Shown one piece after another: positions 1-10,580 of a DNA stretch of 64,000 nt. The DNA comes from Leguminivora glycinivorella (taxonomy: Eukaryota > Arthropoda > Insecta > Lepidoptera > Tortricidae): NCBI RefSeq assembly GCF_023078275.1, contig NC_062980.1, positions 2,426,001-2,490,000 on the forward strand, read 5' to 3'. The first letter of the stretch is position 1. Each line of letters opens with the position of its first letter. Below the pieces are notes generated by a model, which was not told where the DNA came from, did not search any database, and worked only from the letters and a program-made list of their open reading frames with translations. Position numbers and translations under genes: made by a program.

Positions 1-764
1 AACCAGTTTATCGATTTAATATTAGATATGGTACTACGATAACACGAATCTCAAGGGAAACGCCAAACTAATGGGTCAAAGATGTTTTTTATAAGAAGGT
101 TATTGACTTGGAAAAATTTAAATATTTTTAATGTATTGTTATGTTCTATTTATTATATCTTTTAATCGGGCTAAATCAACATAATGAGGTCAAGGAAATG
201 TTAACAGCTATCGGTCACTAGAAGTTCGCATTGTTGCGGTATTAAAAACAATGTAAACTTTTGTATTTTCGTACCTTTTAGGGTCCCGTACCCCAAAAAG
301 TAAAAACGGAACCCTTATTTTTGTACTGACTGACTAAATTTGCAATAAGTTATTGTATTTTCGTGAAAAATGAAAATACGATGAAAACATTTTTTTATTT
401 TATATGAATATTTAAACATATTGTGGGACTCAGTCAATCTGTGTAAGAAGTCCTATAATAATATATTTCTTTATACCAATTATACCAACCTATAATTTAT
501 TTCTTTATACCAATCATTCTTTTTTTTTTTAACCAATAATTCATTATTTTTCTCACTTAATGGTCTCACCGGAAGACCAGCGCTGGAAGTCACCAGCAAT
601 ATGCTGAGGTGAGGCCATTTCGTGGCACTTTATTACTAATTTATATCAGTGTATTATCTGTGTGCTTTCGAATAAAAAATATTTTATTCTATTCTATCAA
701 TGTCACCATTCACTACATATAGTATTTAATGTATATGTGTATAACGATTGACTTTCATTTACAG
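1..764. other. APPBP2 intron, AT-rich, with a LINE 3' fragment
   Basis: I see no coding exon here. The stretch is AT-rich intron leading to the acceptor at 761-764. Bases from about 560 to 702 resemble the 3' end of a lepidopteran non-LTR retrotransposon: a GC-richer block followed by an A/T tail made of TATTC/TTCTA units. A short block at about 280-310 resembles the 'gggttccgta' repeat seen in full at 38.6 kb and 46.8 kb. The upstream APPBP2 exons must lie to the left of the window. Confidence 0.5.
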
Positions 765-972
765 GATTACAATCGAAGTCCTCCGCGCGTGCGGCAAAGC
801 GTGCGTAGTGAAGCGACGCTTCGGGCAAGCAGGGTTATTAGTTCGGCAGGCCGTAGCGCTAGCGAGGCAGGCCTTCGGCGCTACACACCCGCGCTACGCT
901 GCCGCTCTACTGGATTACGGCTTCTATCTGCTCAACATTGACTCCATCCCGCACAGTGTGGCCGTGTATGAG
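765..972 (+). CDS. APPBP2: APPBP2 coding exon, intact copy of a tandemly duplicated exon
   Basis: The acceptor is ttacag at 759-764 and the donor is GAG|gtgagt at 972/973. The exon is 208 bp, entered in phase 2 (one base completes a split codon) and left in phase 0. It encodes 69 residues from ITIEVLRACGK to HSVAVYE. This is the only copy in which the whole exon reads through in the frame required by the next exon, which starts EALATLRRVFG. The 3' part of this exon recurs three times downstream. Confidence 0.88.
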
Positions 973-3900
973 GTGAGTAGTCTCTAGTTTGCCAGGCGTA
1001 GCACTTGCGAGAATGATCGTAGTATTAGAGAGGCAGGCCGTAGCGCTAGCGAGGCAGGCCTTCGGCGCTACACACCCGCGCTACTGGATTACGGGTTCTA
1101 TCTGCTCAACATTGACTCCATCCCGCACAGTGTGGCCGTGTATGAGGTGAGTAGTCTCCAGTTTGCCAGGCGTAGCACTTGCGAGAATGATCGTAGCTCT
1201 AGCGAGGCAGGCCTTCGGCGCTACGCACCCGCGCTGCTCGACTACGGGTTCTATCTGCTCAACATTGACTCCATCCCGCACAGTGTGGCTGTCTACGAGG
1301 TATGTATCTGTGCATATTAACTAGGCTGGCAGGCGTAGAATTAGCGAGACAGGACGTAGCACGCTAGTGACAGCCGTAGCAGTAGTCCGTCAGTCTGTAG
1401 CACTCTGCACTGGCAAGGCAGGCGTTCGGCTACGGGTTCTACCAGCTTAATATCAACTCCATCCCACAGAGTGTGGCCGTGTATGAGGTGGGCCATTTTT
1501 TTTTCAAAGTTGTCCACCCCACTTTTTTTGTAACATGGGTATTTTTTACGCGACTCATAGGTACTCAGAATCGTGAGGTCTTTCGATCCTGATATTAGGA
1601 GAAAAAAAATTGTCCCAAGATTTCCATAAATTTTTCAAACCTTCTATTCCGTTACCGCCATACAAAATGTATGAAAAAATGGTAACGGAATTGGAAAAAA
1701 CCTTGGGACACTTTTTTGTCCTATTAGGATTGAAAGAGCTCGCGATTCTGAGTGGAAACCACATAAAAAAATTCCAAATCCAAAAAAAAAGTGGGGTGGA
1801 CAACTTTGAAAAAAATGGCCCAGGTGTTAATAGTGACTAGTCCGGTAAGCGCAGCACCCACGAGACAGGTCGTAGCATTTGTCCGGCAATCTGTAACACT
1901 AGTACTAGCACTCGATTGGAAGGCCAAAGCACTAGACGCTTTACATCCATAGCACTCACCAAAAAGCAAACAATAAGGCAAGAAACTGTACGGAAAGGTG
2001 TCACATTAACGGCATTGCTGTATGAAATAAAACTAATAAACCATAAAGATTATGGAGTGTAATGCTCATTATACATGCACAATCGATTTATACATGGACA
2101 TTAACGCACGAACCTCATCTAATTAAGCTATAAGCTATCAATAAGCATCTAAATAAGTATAACTGACATATTATTGAAAACTTTTTTTTTTGTATATTTC
2201 AGGAAGCACTAGCAACACTACGCCGCGTGTTCGGCCGCAGCAGTCTCCACGTGGCCACGGCGCAGGAGGACCTAGCATACGCACTGTACGTGCTAGAATA
2301 TTCTTCGGGGCGCTTTTACAAGGCGCGCGACCACGCCGAGCGCGCCATCCGTATTATCGAGGTGAGAGAATATGTCTAGTTTCACCACATAACTCTTGAC
2401 TACAGTTAAGGTACGTTGGCAGCGATTTTGATGGCACGGACTGTGAAAGTATTAAGTAGAGATGCACCGAATATTCGGTTACTATTCGGTATCCGGCCTA
2501 TTCGGCCCCGATTTTAATATTCGGCCGGATACCGGATGTGCTATTTTTGATTGAATGAGTTTGGAGTAAACAAATTAAATGTAAAAAAACAGTTACGGTT
2601 ATAATACTTATAATCATAGCCCTTTATTATAAAAAAAATAAACATTTAAACAAAACCGGACTCCGCGCGAAGTTCACTACGAAACAAGTCAAAACCTGCA
2701 CGACGCGCCCGCTCCCTGCTTAAATTGTAGGTATTGTAGGTAAAATTCTGCTGTCCGAATATTCGGTATCCGGCCAAACAACTATTCGTTGCATCTCTAG
2801 TATTAAGCAAACATCATCTTTCTTTAAGAGTTTTGAATGATTCACGGTTATTTTCATTAGACTTATATTGACCGGGATATAGACCGTGATTACCTTTTTG
2901 ATTTTTGTCGAGCTCCCGATATTTCGACGCAGTTGCATGCATCATGATCACGGAAAACTCGACAAAAATCACAAAGGTAATCACGGTATATCCCGGTCAA
3001 TATAAGTCTAATCTTTCTTTAAGTTTGACGTTTGTAATGATACTTGCGTATGCGTAACCTGTGCTATTAAAAATCGCTGCCAATTTTACTTAGGGCCTCC
3101 CCAAACATCTCAACGCAGGATCGTTCAGCCACTACGACGACGAGCGATTAGCGATAGTTTTCGGGGAAACTTTAGCTTACTCCGTTTTCACATTATCCAA
3201 TCCGATATCGGAAGTCGGGAGAATTTTAATAGAAAAAATCCAGCGCCTGTAATGTATGGGATATCGGTCCGACATCCGATATCGAATTGGATAATGTGAA
3301 AACGCACTTACTCTGACTTTACTAAGCAGATTTTATTTTCTTGTAAACATTGATTAAAAAATCAAATTTCAAAGAATGTATTCATCTAAAAGTTTATTTC
3401 AAACACGCTACTCTTCTGCAAGACTTTCTGTTGATTAAACGTCTTAGTTGAATGGTGTTATCTTACCAGTTTAGATCTTTAGATAACGCACAGCGCATAT
3501 GTAATTGTAAAACTTAGTATGTGCACCATTACTGTCATACTTTACCTTTAGTCATATTTTAAGAATCTTTTATTATCTTTTCCAGACCCTGGTACCCACA
3601 GACCACTTGCTCCTGGCGTCGGCGAAGCGCGTGAAGGCGCTCATCCTGGAGGAAATCGCTCTAGACACGCCCGCCCCGCACCAGGAGATGCGCGGACAGA
3701 ATGGTACCGGCGGTACACATGCATATTAACTTACATACCTAATATATGTACAGTCGCCATCAGAAATATTGGAGCGGTCAAGGTGCTCACAAATATCTGA
3801 ACACACCTTTATTGTCAAGGCGATAAGGCGTGTTCAGATATTTTTGCACGCCCCGGCCGCTTAGATATATCTGATGGTGACTGTACTTAGCAGAAAAATC

Positions 3901-6900
3901 TAAACCAAAACATGAGTGTAACTTTATTTAAAAGCCACAGTTTGCAGTTTTGAATTCAAGAATTCTGCTGCCATGTACAGTTTCGCTTTACTCACGAAGA
4001 CGCGTAGTGGCTTGATTCACGTAATATCACGGTTAACAAAATATACAAATTGTGCATGATACTTGTATCGGAATACAGTCAGAATAGTTAAAGTGACTAA
4101 TTTTTGGTTAATGTAATACACATAATTTATTCCATTCGTATCAGCTATACTCCGTTATAAACAAAGTTACGTTCAGATTATTTTTCTGCTTATTGCATTA
4201 TTAACTTTATATTAATTTACAGAACCATCTCTACTAGAAGAATCAGAAGCTCTCCACAAGGCGGCGCTGCAACTGTCCATGATGGCGTTCGGAGAGAAGA
4301 ACGTACAGACCGCCAAACACTACGGCAACCTCGGCAGGCTCTACCAGAGCATGCACAAGTTCCAGGCAAGTTGTCAAAGTGTCAACAAAATGCGTGTGTT
4401 TAGTAAAACGTTCCACTTTGTCGGTTATTCGGATTTAGGTACTTGTCATCGTCCTCCTTGCGTTATCCCGGCATTTGCCGCGGCTCATGGGAGCCTGGGG
4501 TCCGCTTTGAAAACTAATCCCAAGATTTGACGTAGGCACTAGTATTTACGAAAGCGACTGCCATCTGACCTTCCAACCCGAAGGGTAAACTAGACCTTAT
4601 TGGAATTAGTCCGGTTTCCTTCACCGAAAAGTGACTGGCAAATATCAAATGACATTTCGCACATAAATTCCGAAATCCGAAAAACTCATTGGTGCGAGTC
4701 GGGGTTCGAACCCGCGACCCCCGGAACGAAAGGACGAGATTTACTTGTATCTTTATATAAATATAATTAATGAATCTACGGTTGTACTCACGTTATTATA
4801 TTAATCGATCCTCCGTAAATAATATCGCCTACTTAACAGTATTGCGTGCTGACAATTGAAATTTTATAATGTCATGCCACATTACAGATTCTAGAATCCT
4901 TTTTAGTAAAAGTTGTAATGATGATATACATCGACTTTTGTGAAGGATCTGTGCTAACCATATTTTTTTTTCCTCTTACAGGATGCAGAAACTATGCACC
5001 TAAAAGCCATCGCGATCAAAGAAGAGCTCTTAGGCGCTGAAGACTACGAGGTCGGGCTCAGCATCGGCCACCTCGCCTCGCTCTACAACTACCACATGCA
5101 GCAACATAGAGCCGCTGAGGCGCTCTATCTGCGCTCTATTGCCATCAGTAAGTTTATACAGTTTTATAATCCACTAAAGAAGCTGCACCAGTGTCCATAA
5201 CAGTGTTTTAAACAGGTTTTACATCTGCCAACGGAGTGGCAGCTGACATGGACGGTGCAGCATTGTATGACTCGCTATTTGTATGTCATCACTTCCTTTA
5301 TACAATTGATGAACCATCTGATGGTCACAACGCGTCATACGCATACTTAACCGTGTGTTATAGATAGATTCCCTAAAGCTGGCACGAATGGATTGAATGA
5401 GTGAATGATAATATTTATGTGTGCGTCACAAAATGATTACATACAGGTTGATACAAAAATTGATTATTGAAAACGTATTTGTAGATAAATTATACCGTAT
5501 GACAGCCCAAATTCATCAGTATAAAGAATACTAAAAAAACTGAGTACCTACTGTCAAGGAAATTGATTTGTATACCATTTCGTACCTTGTCACTAGGTAT
5601 TTAAATGACAGTGTTCGCATGCACGATGACGCCGTGAATAGCAAAACAGCAAAATTTCGCAAGAATTTTGCATTTTATTGTCGAGATTTTGGGATTGCTG
5701 CGTCAGTATAAAACAGGACATTAAAAAATCATGTTAACGATGGACTCCTTAGTCTGCCATAGTTTTAGACCTTTTTAGTCATCCGTCACCTATTAATTCT
5801 TGACATTAACCCTTTACCAGTAGGCCTAGCACATGATGGCCGCGGGAGTATGTCGCCGCGAGATAGATCACACGTCTTCTTCTAACTGTATTAATGACAT
5901 AAGGACGGGTAGTCTATCTCGCGGCGACATACTCTCGCGGCAATCATGTGCTAGGCCTACAGGTCGTGAAGACAAGAAGAAAATGTAATAACCTGTGTAA
6001 TAATCAGAGATCGGATTTTTGTGCGTCATCTCATACAAAATATCATCAAAATGACGTAAGTCACTATGAATGTCGCAAATTTTTCCGATCGGAAAAATTT
6101 ATTAGGTCAGGCACATAGTATATCGTTTACATGGATGACATGACAAAGCAACATATTAGGCAACTGTCTCACATGTACAAACTCATACGAGACAATTGGA
6201 TCGAATAGTGTCATCTCACATCCTAATTCTGGTCATACACAGATTGCATGAATATTAATTATTTCGGACATAATATTTTACCTGTTTAGTCTAAAGAGGT
6301 ATTATACCTAATAGCATAATTTTTTTTTCTTGAATAACAAATCCCATTTTGTTGTTGTTTACAAAATATTAGGAGCCACCTGTATAAGAACGGCACTCAC
6401 ACTAACACTCGAAGTGACAGGTGACATAACTTGCATTCAATCCATTCGTGCCAGCTTTAGTGAATCTATCTATAAAGAGGAACTATTAAGGGCTGACTAT
6501 GGAGATCAACGAAGTAGCAGCTGATGTAGATGGTGTATCATTGTACAAGTAACCCACAAGTTGTTCAATCATGTATGTTATTCTATTTATCAACCAACGG
6601 AGCTGCAGCTGATGTTTGCCATGAGTAACACACGCAGTCTAACACTATAATTCAGTTACTAGGTATCTTTTATTAACATACGCTATCTTTTACCTATCTA
6701 CATACATACATATAATCACGCTTGTATCCCATAAAGGGGTAGGCAGAGCACATGAACTACTAAGTTTCAGTGCCACTCTTGGCAATAAGGGGTTGAAAGA
6801 AATCCAAATTGTGACAATACCTTTACCTATCTATTTACGTTAATTTCCCTTTCCAGGTCTAAAACTGTTCGGATCTCGCTACTCCGGGCTCGAGTACGAC

Positions 6901-7737
6901 TACCGCGGGTTGGTGCACGTCTTCACACAGCTCAAGAGGCACGATCGCGCCGACCACTATTCGGCTTTACTGCAACATTGGCATGGTATGTACCTAATAC
7001 CTAAGACATATGTAACTCCGTATAGACGGATAAAGTCTAAGAAAAAAACGTACCTCAAAGCCCTAGAGAAAAAGGCACGGTGGGCTAGATGGCGTTACAC
7101 CTTTGGGGAACGCTGAGCTAGATGGCGCTAATATTAATATTTGACATTTTAACACATATCAAGCTAAGAATATGGGCCAAATTGTCAAAACTGAGGTTCA
7201 AAAGTTTTCAGCCTGTGTCAAGAGATGGCAGTCTATGCACAGTGATTACACATTTTACTTCGACAGTAACTCGTAACTCTCTATTATACTCGATCCTCTT
7301 TGGTATGGGTTAGCACATTGTTACCGGTGAATTCTCAATACGAGTTTGGCGCGCCGTTATATGACGTAATTGTCTGTCAGTAGATGTCGCTATACGCCAC
7401 CACAAAATGGAAACATTTGCGAGAGTCCGACGCGGCTTCCGTAGCCCAATTGGTTAGCCCCCACCCCCACACATCTAGCGTCTCGCGAGCGGCGTCTTTT
7501 TCCATACAGGAGGCTCGACGCTAGATGTAGCGAGGCCCCTTCGAGTCGAGTCCCACCGGAAACGTATTTTTCCATTATTTCCTTGAGTACAAAAACTGAA
7601 TCATTTATAGTAACGATTTATTTTTCTTTCTAGAACTACGAGAGCAGTCCAAAACTGAGCAACAACCGGATCTCGGCGCGGAGCAAGTCCTACCCCTAGA
7701 GGAGCTCCAAGCCAAGCTGTTCGCGCCCAACGACTGA
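765..7737 (+). CDS. APPBP2: APPBP2 homologue (amyloid protein-binding protein 2), 3' part
   Basis: Coding exons: 765-972, 2203-2361, 3586-3703, 4223-4365, 4982-5147, 6857-6985 and 7634-7737 (TGA at 7735-7737). Phases agree at every junction and give 342 codons plus stop. The protein matches the C-terminal half of vertebrate APPBP2: KACVVKR, LLDYGFYLLN, HVATAQEDLAY, ASAKRVKALILEEIA, TAKHYGNLGRLYQSM, EDYEVGLSIGHLASLYNY and GLEYDYRGL are all present. The family has tetratricopeptide-like repeats related to kinesin light chain. It binds the APP sorting signal and microtubules, and acts as a substrate receptor for a CUL2-RING ubiquitin ligase. The N-terminal half is outside the window. The fourth intron uses a GC donor. 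The first exon here is followed by three partial decayed copies. The tail after the last TPR (ELREQSKTEQ onward) is acidic and family-variable. Identity is secure; function is inferred from the family. Confidence 0.93.
1031..1146 (+). pseudogene. Partial tandem copy of the APPBP2 exon (copy 2)
   Basis: The 3' half of exon 765-972 recurs almost identically, including the donor GAG|gtgagtagtctc. About 13 bp is missing at the HPRYAAALL position, which shifts the frame of LLDYG relative to the upstream part. No good acceptor precedes it. It is probably not spliced in. Confidence 0.75.
1193..1299 (+). pseudogene. Partial tandem copy of the APPBP2 exon (copy 3)
   Basis: This again repeats the end of the exon, through LLDYGFYLLNIDSIPHSVAVYE, with a donor-like gag|gtatgt. 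The left half is shorter than in copy 2. The spacer upstream (gtttgccaggcgtagcac) also repeats that following copy 1, so the repeating unit includes intron sequence. Confidence 0.75.
1414..1487 (+). pseudogene. Decayed fourth copy of the APPBP2 exon end
   Basis: A more diverged version of the same exon end survives: tacgggttctaccagctta, then aactccatcccac, then gtgtggccgtgtatgag. It stops exactly at the exon/intron junction, where an inverted-repeat element begins (1490). Confidence 0.65.
1490..1821. mobile_element. 332-bp inverted-repeat element at a duplicated splice donor
   Basis: The ends are complementary over about 40 bp: GGGCCATTTTTTT and CAAAGTTGTCCACCCCAC at the left, with their reverse complements at the right. 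Inside is a second inverted pair (cggaattgg/ccaaggttt-type arms). AGGT flanks both sides (1486-1489 and 1822-1825), a likely 4-bp target duplication. There is no coding capacity. Short reading frames across it are palindrome artefacts. Confidence 0.75.
1822..2202. other. APPBP2 intron remnant with decayed exon-unit spacers
   Basis: Bases 1822-1960 still show degraded spacer pieces of the exon repeat (cgtagcatttgtccggca and similar). The rest is AT-rich intron ending in a T-rich tract and the acceptor atttcag at 2196-2202. Confidence 0.4.
2457..2799. mobile_element. hAT-like MITE with 8-bp target duplication
   Basis: The perfect 10-bp terminal inverted repeat is TAGAGATGCA...TGCATCTCTA, and the element is flanked by GTATTAAG on both sides (2449-2456 and 2800-2807). 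The subterminal parts are rich in ATTCGGTATCCGGCC motifs. An 8-bp duplication with TAGAGATG ends fits hAT-type non-autonomous elements. Related elements lie at 25819 and 27860. Confidence 0.85.
2829..3010. mobile_element. Foldback element with 56-bp arms
   Basis: A near-perfect inverted repeat spans 2856-3012, with arms starting ATTAGACTTATATTGACCGG. A 13-bp direct repeat ATCTTTCTTTAAG lies at 2816-2828 and 3011-3023. If it is a target duplication, the inserted unit is 2829-3010. Confidence 0.7.
3187..3305. mobile_element. Palindromic MITE, 'tttcacattatcc' family
   Basis: The termini are complementary (ccgttttcacattatcc / ggataatgtgaaaacg), with internal ccgatatcgga motifs. A second copy is at 40664-40792. 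It is non-coding. Confidence 0.75.
3748..3886. mobile_element. Palindromic MITE with GTACAGTC ends
   Basis: It begins GTACAGTCGCCATCAGA and ends with the complement TCTGATGGTGACTGTAC. Internal arms carry aatatctgaacaca/tgttcagatattt. A related, more diverged copy is at 8783-8903. Other elements with GTACAGT ends are at 33950, 48283 and 63601. Confidence 0.75.
4223..4365 (+). CDS. APPBP2: APPBP2 coding exon with a GC splice donor
   Basis: The acceptor is tttacag (4216-4222). The exon encodes EPSLLEESEALHKAALQLS to YQSMHKFQ, entered in phase 1 and left in phase 0. The donor reads TTCCAG|GCAAGT, a textbook GC-AG intron donor. No GT that keeps frame is nearby, and the next exon begins DAETMHLKAIAIKEELLG, as expected for the family. 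Confidence 0.88.
4441..4735. repeat. Lepidopteran SINE-like repeat with tRNA-like B box
   Basis: It starts cgtcctccttgcgttatccc and ends around gtcggggttcgaacccgcga, which contains a tRNA B-box-like GGTTCGAACCC. A partial copy of its left two thirds is at about 29371-29523. The reading frame that runs into it from the APPBP2 exon is an artefact of the GC donor. Confidence 0.65.
5821..5959. mobile_element. Palindromic MITE, 'tagcacatgat' family
   Basis: The arms are TAGGCCTAGCACATGAT and its complement, with inner complementary blocks carrying gtatgtcgccgcgagatag. A second copy lies at 23251-23380 in the annexin gene. Confidence 0.8.
5960..6856. other. APPBP2 intron with a short dispersed repeat
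   Basis: This is mostly AT-rich intron. Around 6705-6800 lies a repeat containing 'cccataaaggggtaggcaga'. The same block occurs inverted at 43624-43695, where it is a clean insertion. I see no coding signal. Confidence 0.5.
7470..7545. repeat. Remnant of the 'ctagcgtctcgcgagcg' MITE family
   Basis: Arms catctagcgtctcgcgagcg and cgacgctagatg match the intact palindrome at 23407-23565. This copy is degenerate and lies in the last APPBP2 intron. Confidence 0.6.
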
Positions 7738-7933
7738 GCGCCTCGCTCCGCTCGCGGTGCCCTCGCAGCCCTCACGCCGGCTAAACAACTAAGTCACGCG
7801 CGGACGCGTCTCTGCAAAAATATTGCAATTTATTTTGACATTATAAAGAATTTATATAGATTGACGTGTTTTTGCGTTACTTCTCAGCCGAAAGGCGGAA
7901 AGTAGGTTACTTTGACGCTGATTTGTGTTTAGG

Positions 7934-8014
7934 TCGTGTACCGAAATTTTGGTACATGTACCAAAATGTCGTGTACCGATATTTTGGTACATGTACCAAA
8001 TTTTCGGTACACGA
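7934..8014. repeat. 81-bp near-palindrome in the APPBP2 3' region
   Basis: Two copies of the self-complementary 12-mer GGTACATGTACC sit in mirrored contexts (TCGTGTACCGAAA ... TTTCGGTACACGA). The whole 81 bp is nearly its own reverse complement. It lies about 200 bp after the APPBP2 stop codon, so it is probably transcribed. Confidence 0.75.
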
Positions 8015-8782
8015 TGCCATGCGAACTGTATAGTCGCGATTCGATGTCTATTAGTGAAATTATGTTAGTTTAGGTGTAGACCACTGACTAAAGTATTTCT
8101 TCTTTGATGTGGAGTCAAATTTGTGTTTAGTCGGACACTGCCAGAGTAGGTTATTTTATATTTGGTTATTTGAGATGGATGTTATGCAAATTGTACGGTG
8201 ATTTTAAATATTTGAGTCACTTTGCATGTCTATTATTACTACATTTTTTGTTTGCAATAACCTTTTCTACAATAACTAATCATTTATTTAAAATTAAATA
8301 ATTATCTTGGCAGTGTCGGCCTAAATATTAACATTTTCTTTCTCAGAACTAAAATATTCGTACGTAAAATGGTGATGAAATCAGCTATATCTGTATACTA
8401 GTTTTCAATGTAGTACCATATGACGTTTATTGAATATAAAATACGAATTATAAAATATATAAATATGCCAGCCTTTCAGCACAATACATGTCCAGTATTT
8501 ATAAGGTGTTATACGTACTATAGACTGTTTCATTTACGAAGACGGGTGATTTGGTTCGTAATGTCATACTATTAAAGGTTAGATTTTACGAAAAAGCACG
8601 TCATTGTCAATGACACGATCTTATAACAATGAAAATGGTACATGTCGATTTATAAAAGTAGCACAATCTATCAATATTTTTATAAAAAACTTGTCACTCT
8701 TATGAATCGATTTGTACTTTAAAGTCAAATAAGCACAAAATTGTCGTTTCTGAATGGGCAAGGCAAACTGTTGATGTAACTA

Positions 8783-8903
8783 CGATCGTCATCAAATATA
8801 TGGGAACGCCCAAGGTGCTCAAAATATCTGAACACACACTGGATAGAGGCACGTTCCGATATTTGTGAGCACCTCGTCCGGTCAGATATATATGAATGCG
8901 ACT
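8783..8903. mobile_element. Decayed copy of the 3748-3886 MITE
   Basis: It shares aaggtgctcaaaatatctga and the complementary half tttgtgagcacct with the 3748-3886 element. Its termini have diverged (cgtcatcaaatat / atatatgaatgcg). Confidence 0.65.
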
Positions 8904-10520
8904 AAGTTGCGAAGTTAAATAGTTACATTTGTTCGAACGCTTGCTGGTAAGAAAGCCTATTTGTCATTTTGGATTGATAGCTTTATCGTTCGATGAGTTT
9001 TGTCTCGTATGTTTTATTGGAATAGACAAGGACGGATATAATGAAACTGACTATGCTTCGCTTTAGTACGTTTCAAGGTCGAGAGAGCGACTAGAAAAAT
9101 TATAATAAATAGATGCGCCTTTTTGTCTCCATCAAATTGTATAAAATATGTCCTTTTGGTATAAGTGGTCGATGAAATTTATGTTCCTATGATTACAGTA
9201 ACGCGCTACGCACTGCCATTTACTGCGGATTTCCCGCTATTTTAGTCCAAGCGCTTTACGCTTGACCCTTGCGCTTTCTGTCATACTACAAACTATCTCT
9301 TTTTAACTCATAAGTGCGTCTCTCTCGGCCCGCGACAGAGGAATTTGATGTAACGGCGACTGTCAAGAGCTTAATGTTATGTTCCTCATTTTAAGTGATT
9401 TTCTTATATAAAAATGTATACTCTATGTAAAATCTAGAATATAGTTATATTTCGTTGTTTTAGAGCTTATTTTTTAGTTTTAGCGAATTTACTGTATGAC
9501 GTGAAAATGAATTGAAAAATGTGTATATAATATTTATCTTGGTTTTATTTCTTACTGATTATTAACCAAACCAACCTGAATCTGAATTTCTAGGATTTTA
9601 TAGGAAATAAAATAACAAGTTTACATACAATTAAAATGTATTTGAGGTGAAAATAATACGTAAACTATATCTAATAACTCCAAACAAGGATGGAATGCGT
9701 AATACAGTAAAATTTATCATTTCAATAACAATATATTATGTATATCAATTAATACTATAATTTGAGTAAATCAACAATGCCAAGGCACTGCTTTCTAGTA
9801 TTTCGTAGCGAGCTACATATAAGGTACACTCAATATTCGATGCATATTATAATAAATAATTACTATAATATACTTATTATGAATTTCTACTATTTAGCGC
9901 ACCATGACGACAATAGCTTTCTTCAATCAAAAAATACTAGATCTAAGAAAAACAATCCTTTTAATCTTAAAATTATGTGATGCTCATTTGCTCAACCATT
10001 CAGTTCAAAATCTTCATAAATATGCGTTGACATACAAATAAATTATCAAAATATTGCTTAACTGAGCACAATAGTTGATAGGGTATAAATAAAAATGAGG
10101 CATAGAAACTGGTAAAAAAAACTTCAGTAATAATCTAACTCTAAAGCGTAAATCTTAAATAAATACAACAGTGGGTCTTAACTTAGGAGCTTCTTATTCG
10201 ACATGAACCGATATTATTTTTTTATTCTTTACTTAAAATTTTGAAAGGAGCATCTCGATTTGAAATGTAATTGGTTTCAAGGGATGGGTTCCTGTTAAAA
10301 TCTACTTTGGAACATTTTATTATTTATTTAATTTAAAACGTGAGAATTTCTTTTTGGTGATTTCTGAATGTTTATTCCTTTTTCATGTGTTCGTGACATT
10401 CAAATAGGGAATGTAATATGAATTGACAAATCTCTTAAATAAACTACAAGGTTAATAATATCCACCGATCTTGCGATGAATGATGTTGCGCACGTCGAAC
10501 GGGTCTGCTGAACGTCCAGC

Positions 10521-10580
10521 TTACGCGGGCGGCGAGATGAGCGCCACCAGCGCCCTCTTGTAGTCCCCGGAGGTCTCGCC
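10521..10580 (-). CDS. AnxB9: Annexin terminal coding exon
   Basis: The acceptor is cggcagcag; a branch-point-like ctaac lies about 25 bp upstream. It encodes GETSGDYKRALVALISPPA and TAA at 10523-10521. SGDYKRALVAL is the usual annexin C-terminal motif. It joins either version of exon 7 in phase 0. The shifted acceptor cggcag would add one glutamine. Confidence 0.88.
   Translation of the reverse strand, partial: GETSGDYKRALVALISPPA

Larger units (their letters stand above)
7738..10520. other. Convergent 3' regions of APPBP2 and annexin
   Basis: No further coding exon is visible. It should hold the 3' UTRs of both genes, APPBP2 to the right and annexin to the left. AT-rich hexamers resembling polyadenylation signals are too common for me to choose the ends. 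A near-palindrome at 7934-8014 and a decayed MITE at 8783-8903 are listed separately. Confidence 0.5.

Noticed and set aside
729..987. Alternative plus-strand frame over APPBP2 exon 765-972
   Set aside because: Shadow frame; the conserved KACVVKR...LLDYGFYLLN text is in the other frame.
1031..1299. Mutually exclusive APPBP2 exons
   Set aside because: The extra copies lack proper acceptors and have internal deletions that shift frame, so functional alternation is unlikely without transcript support.
4680..4735. tRNA gene near the GGGTTCGAACCC motif
   Set aside because: Only a B-box-like motif is present within a dispersed repeat; there is no cloverleaf.
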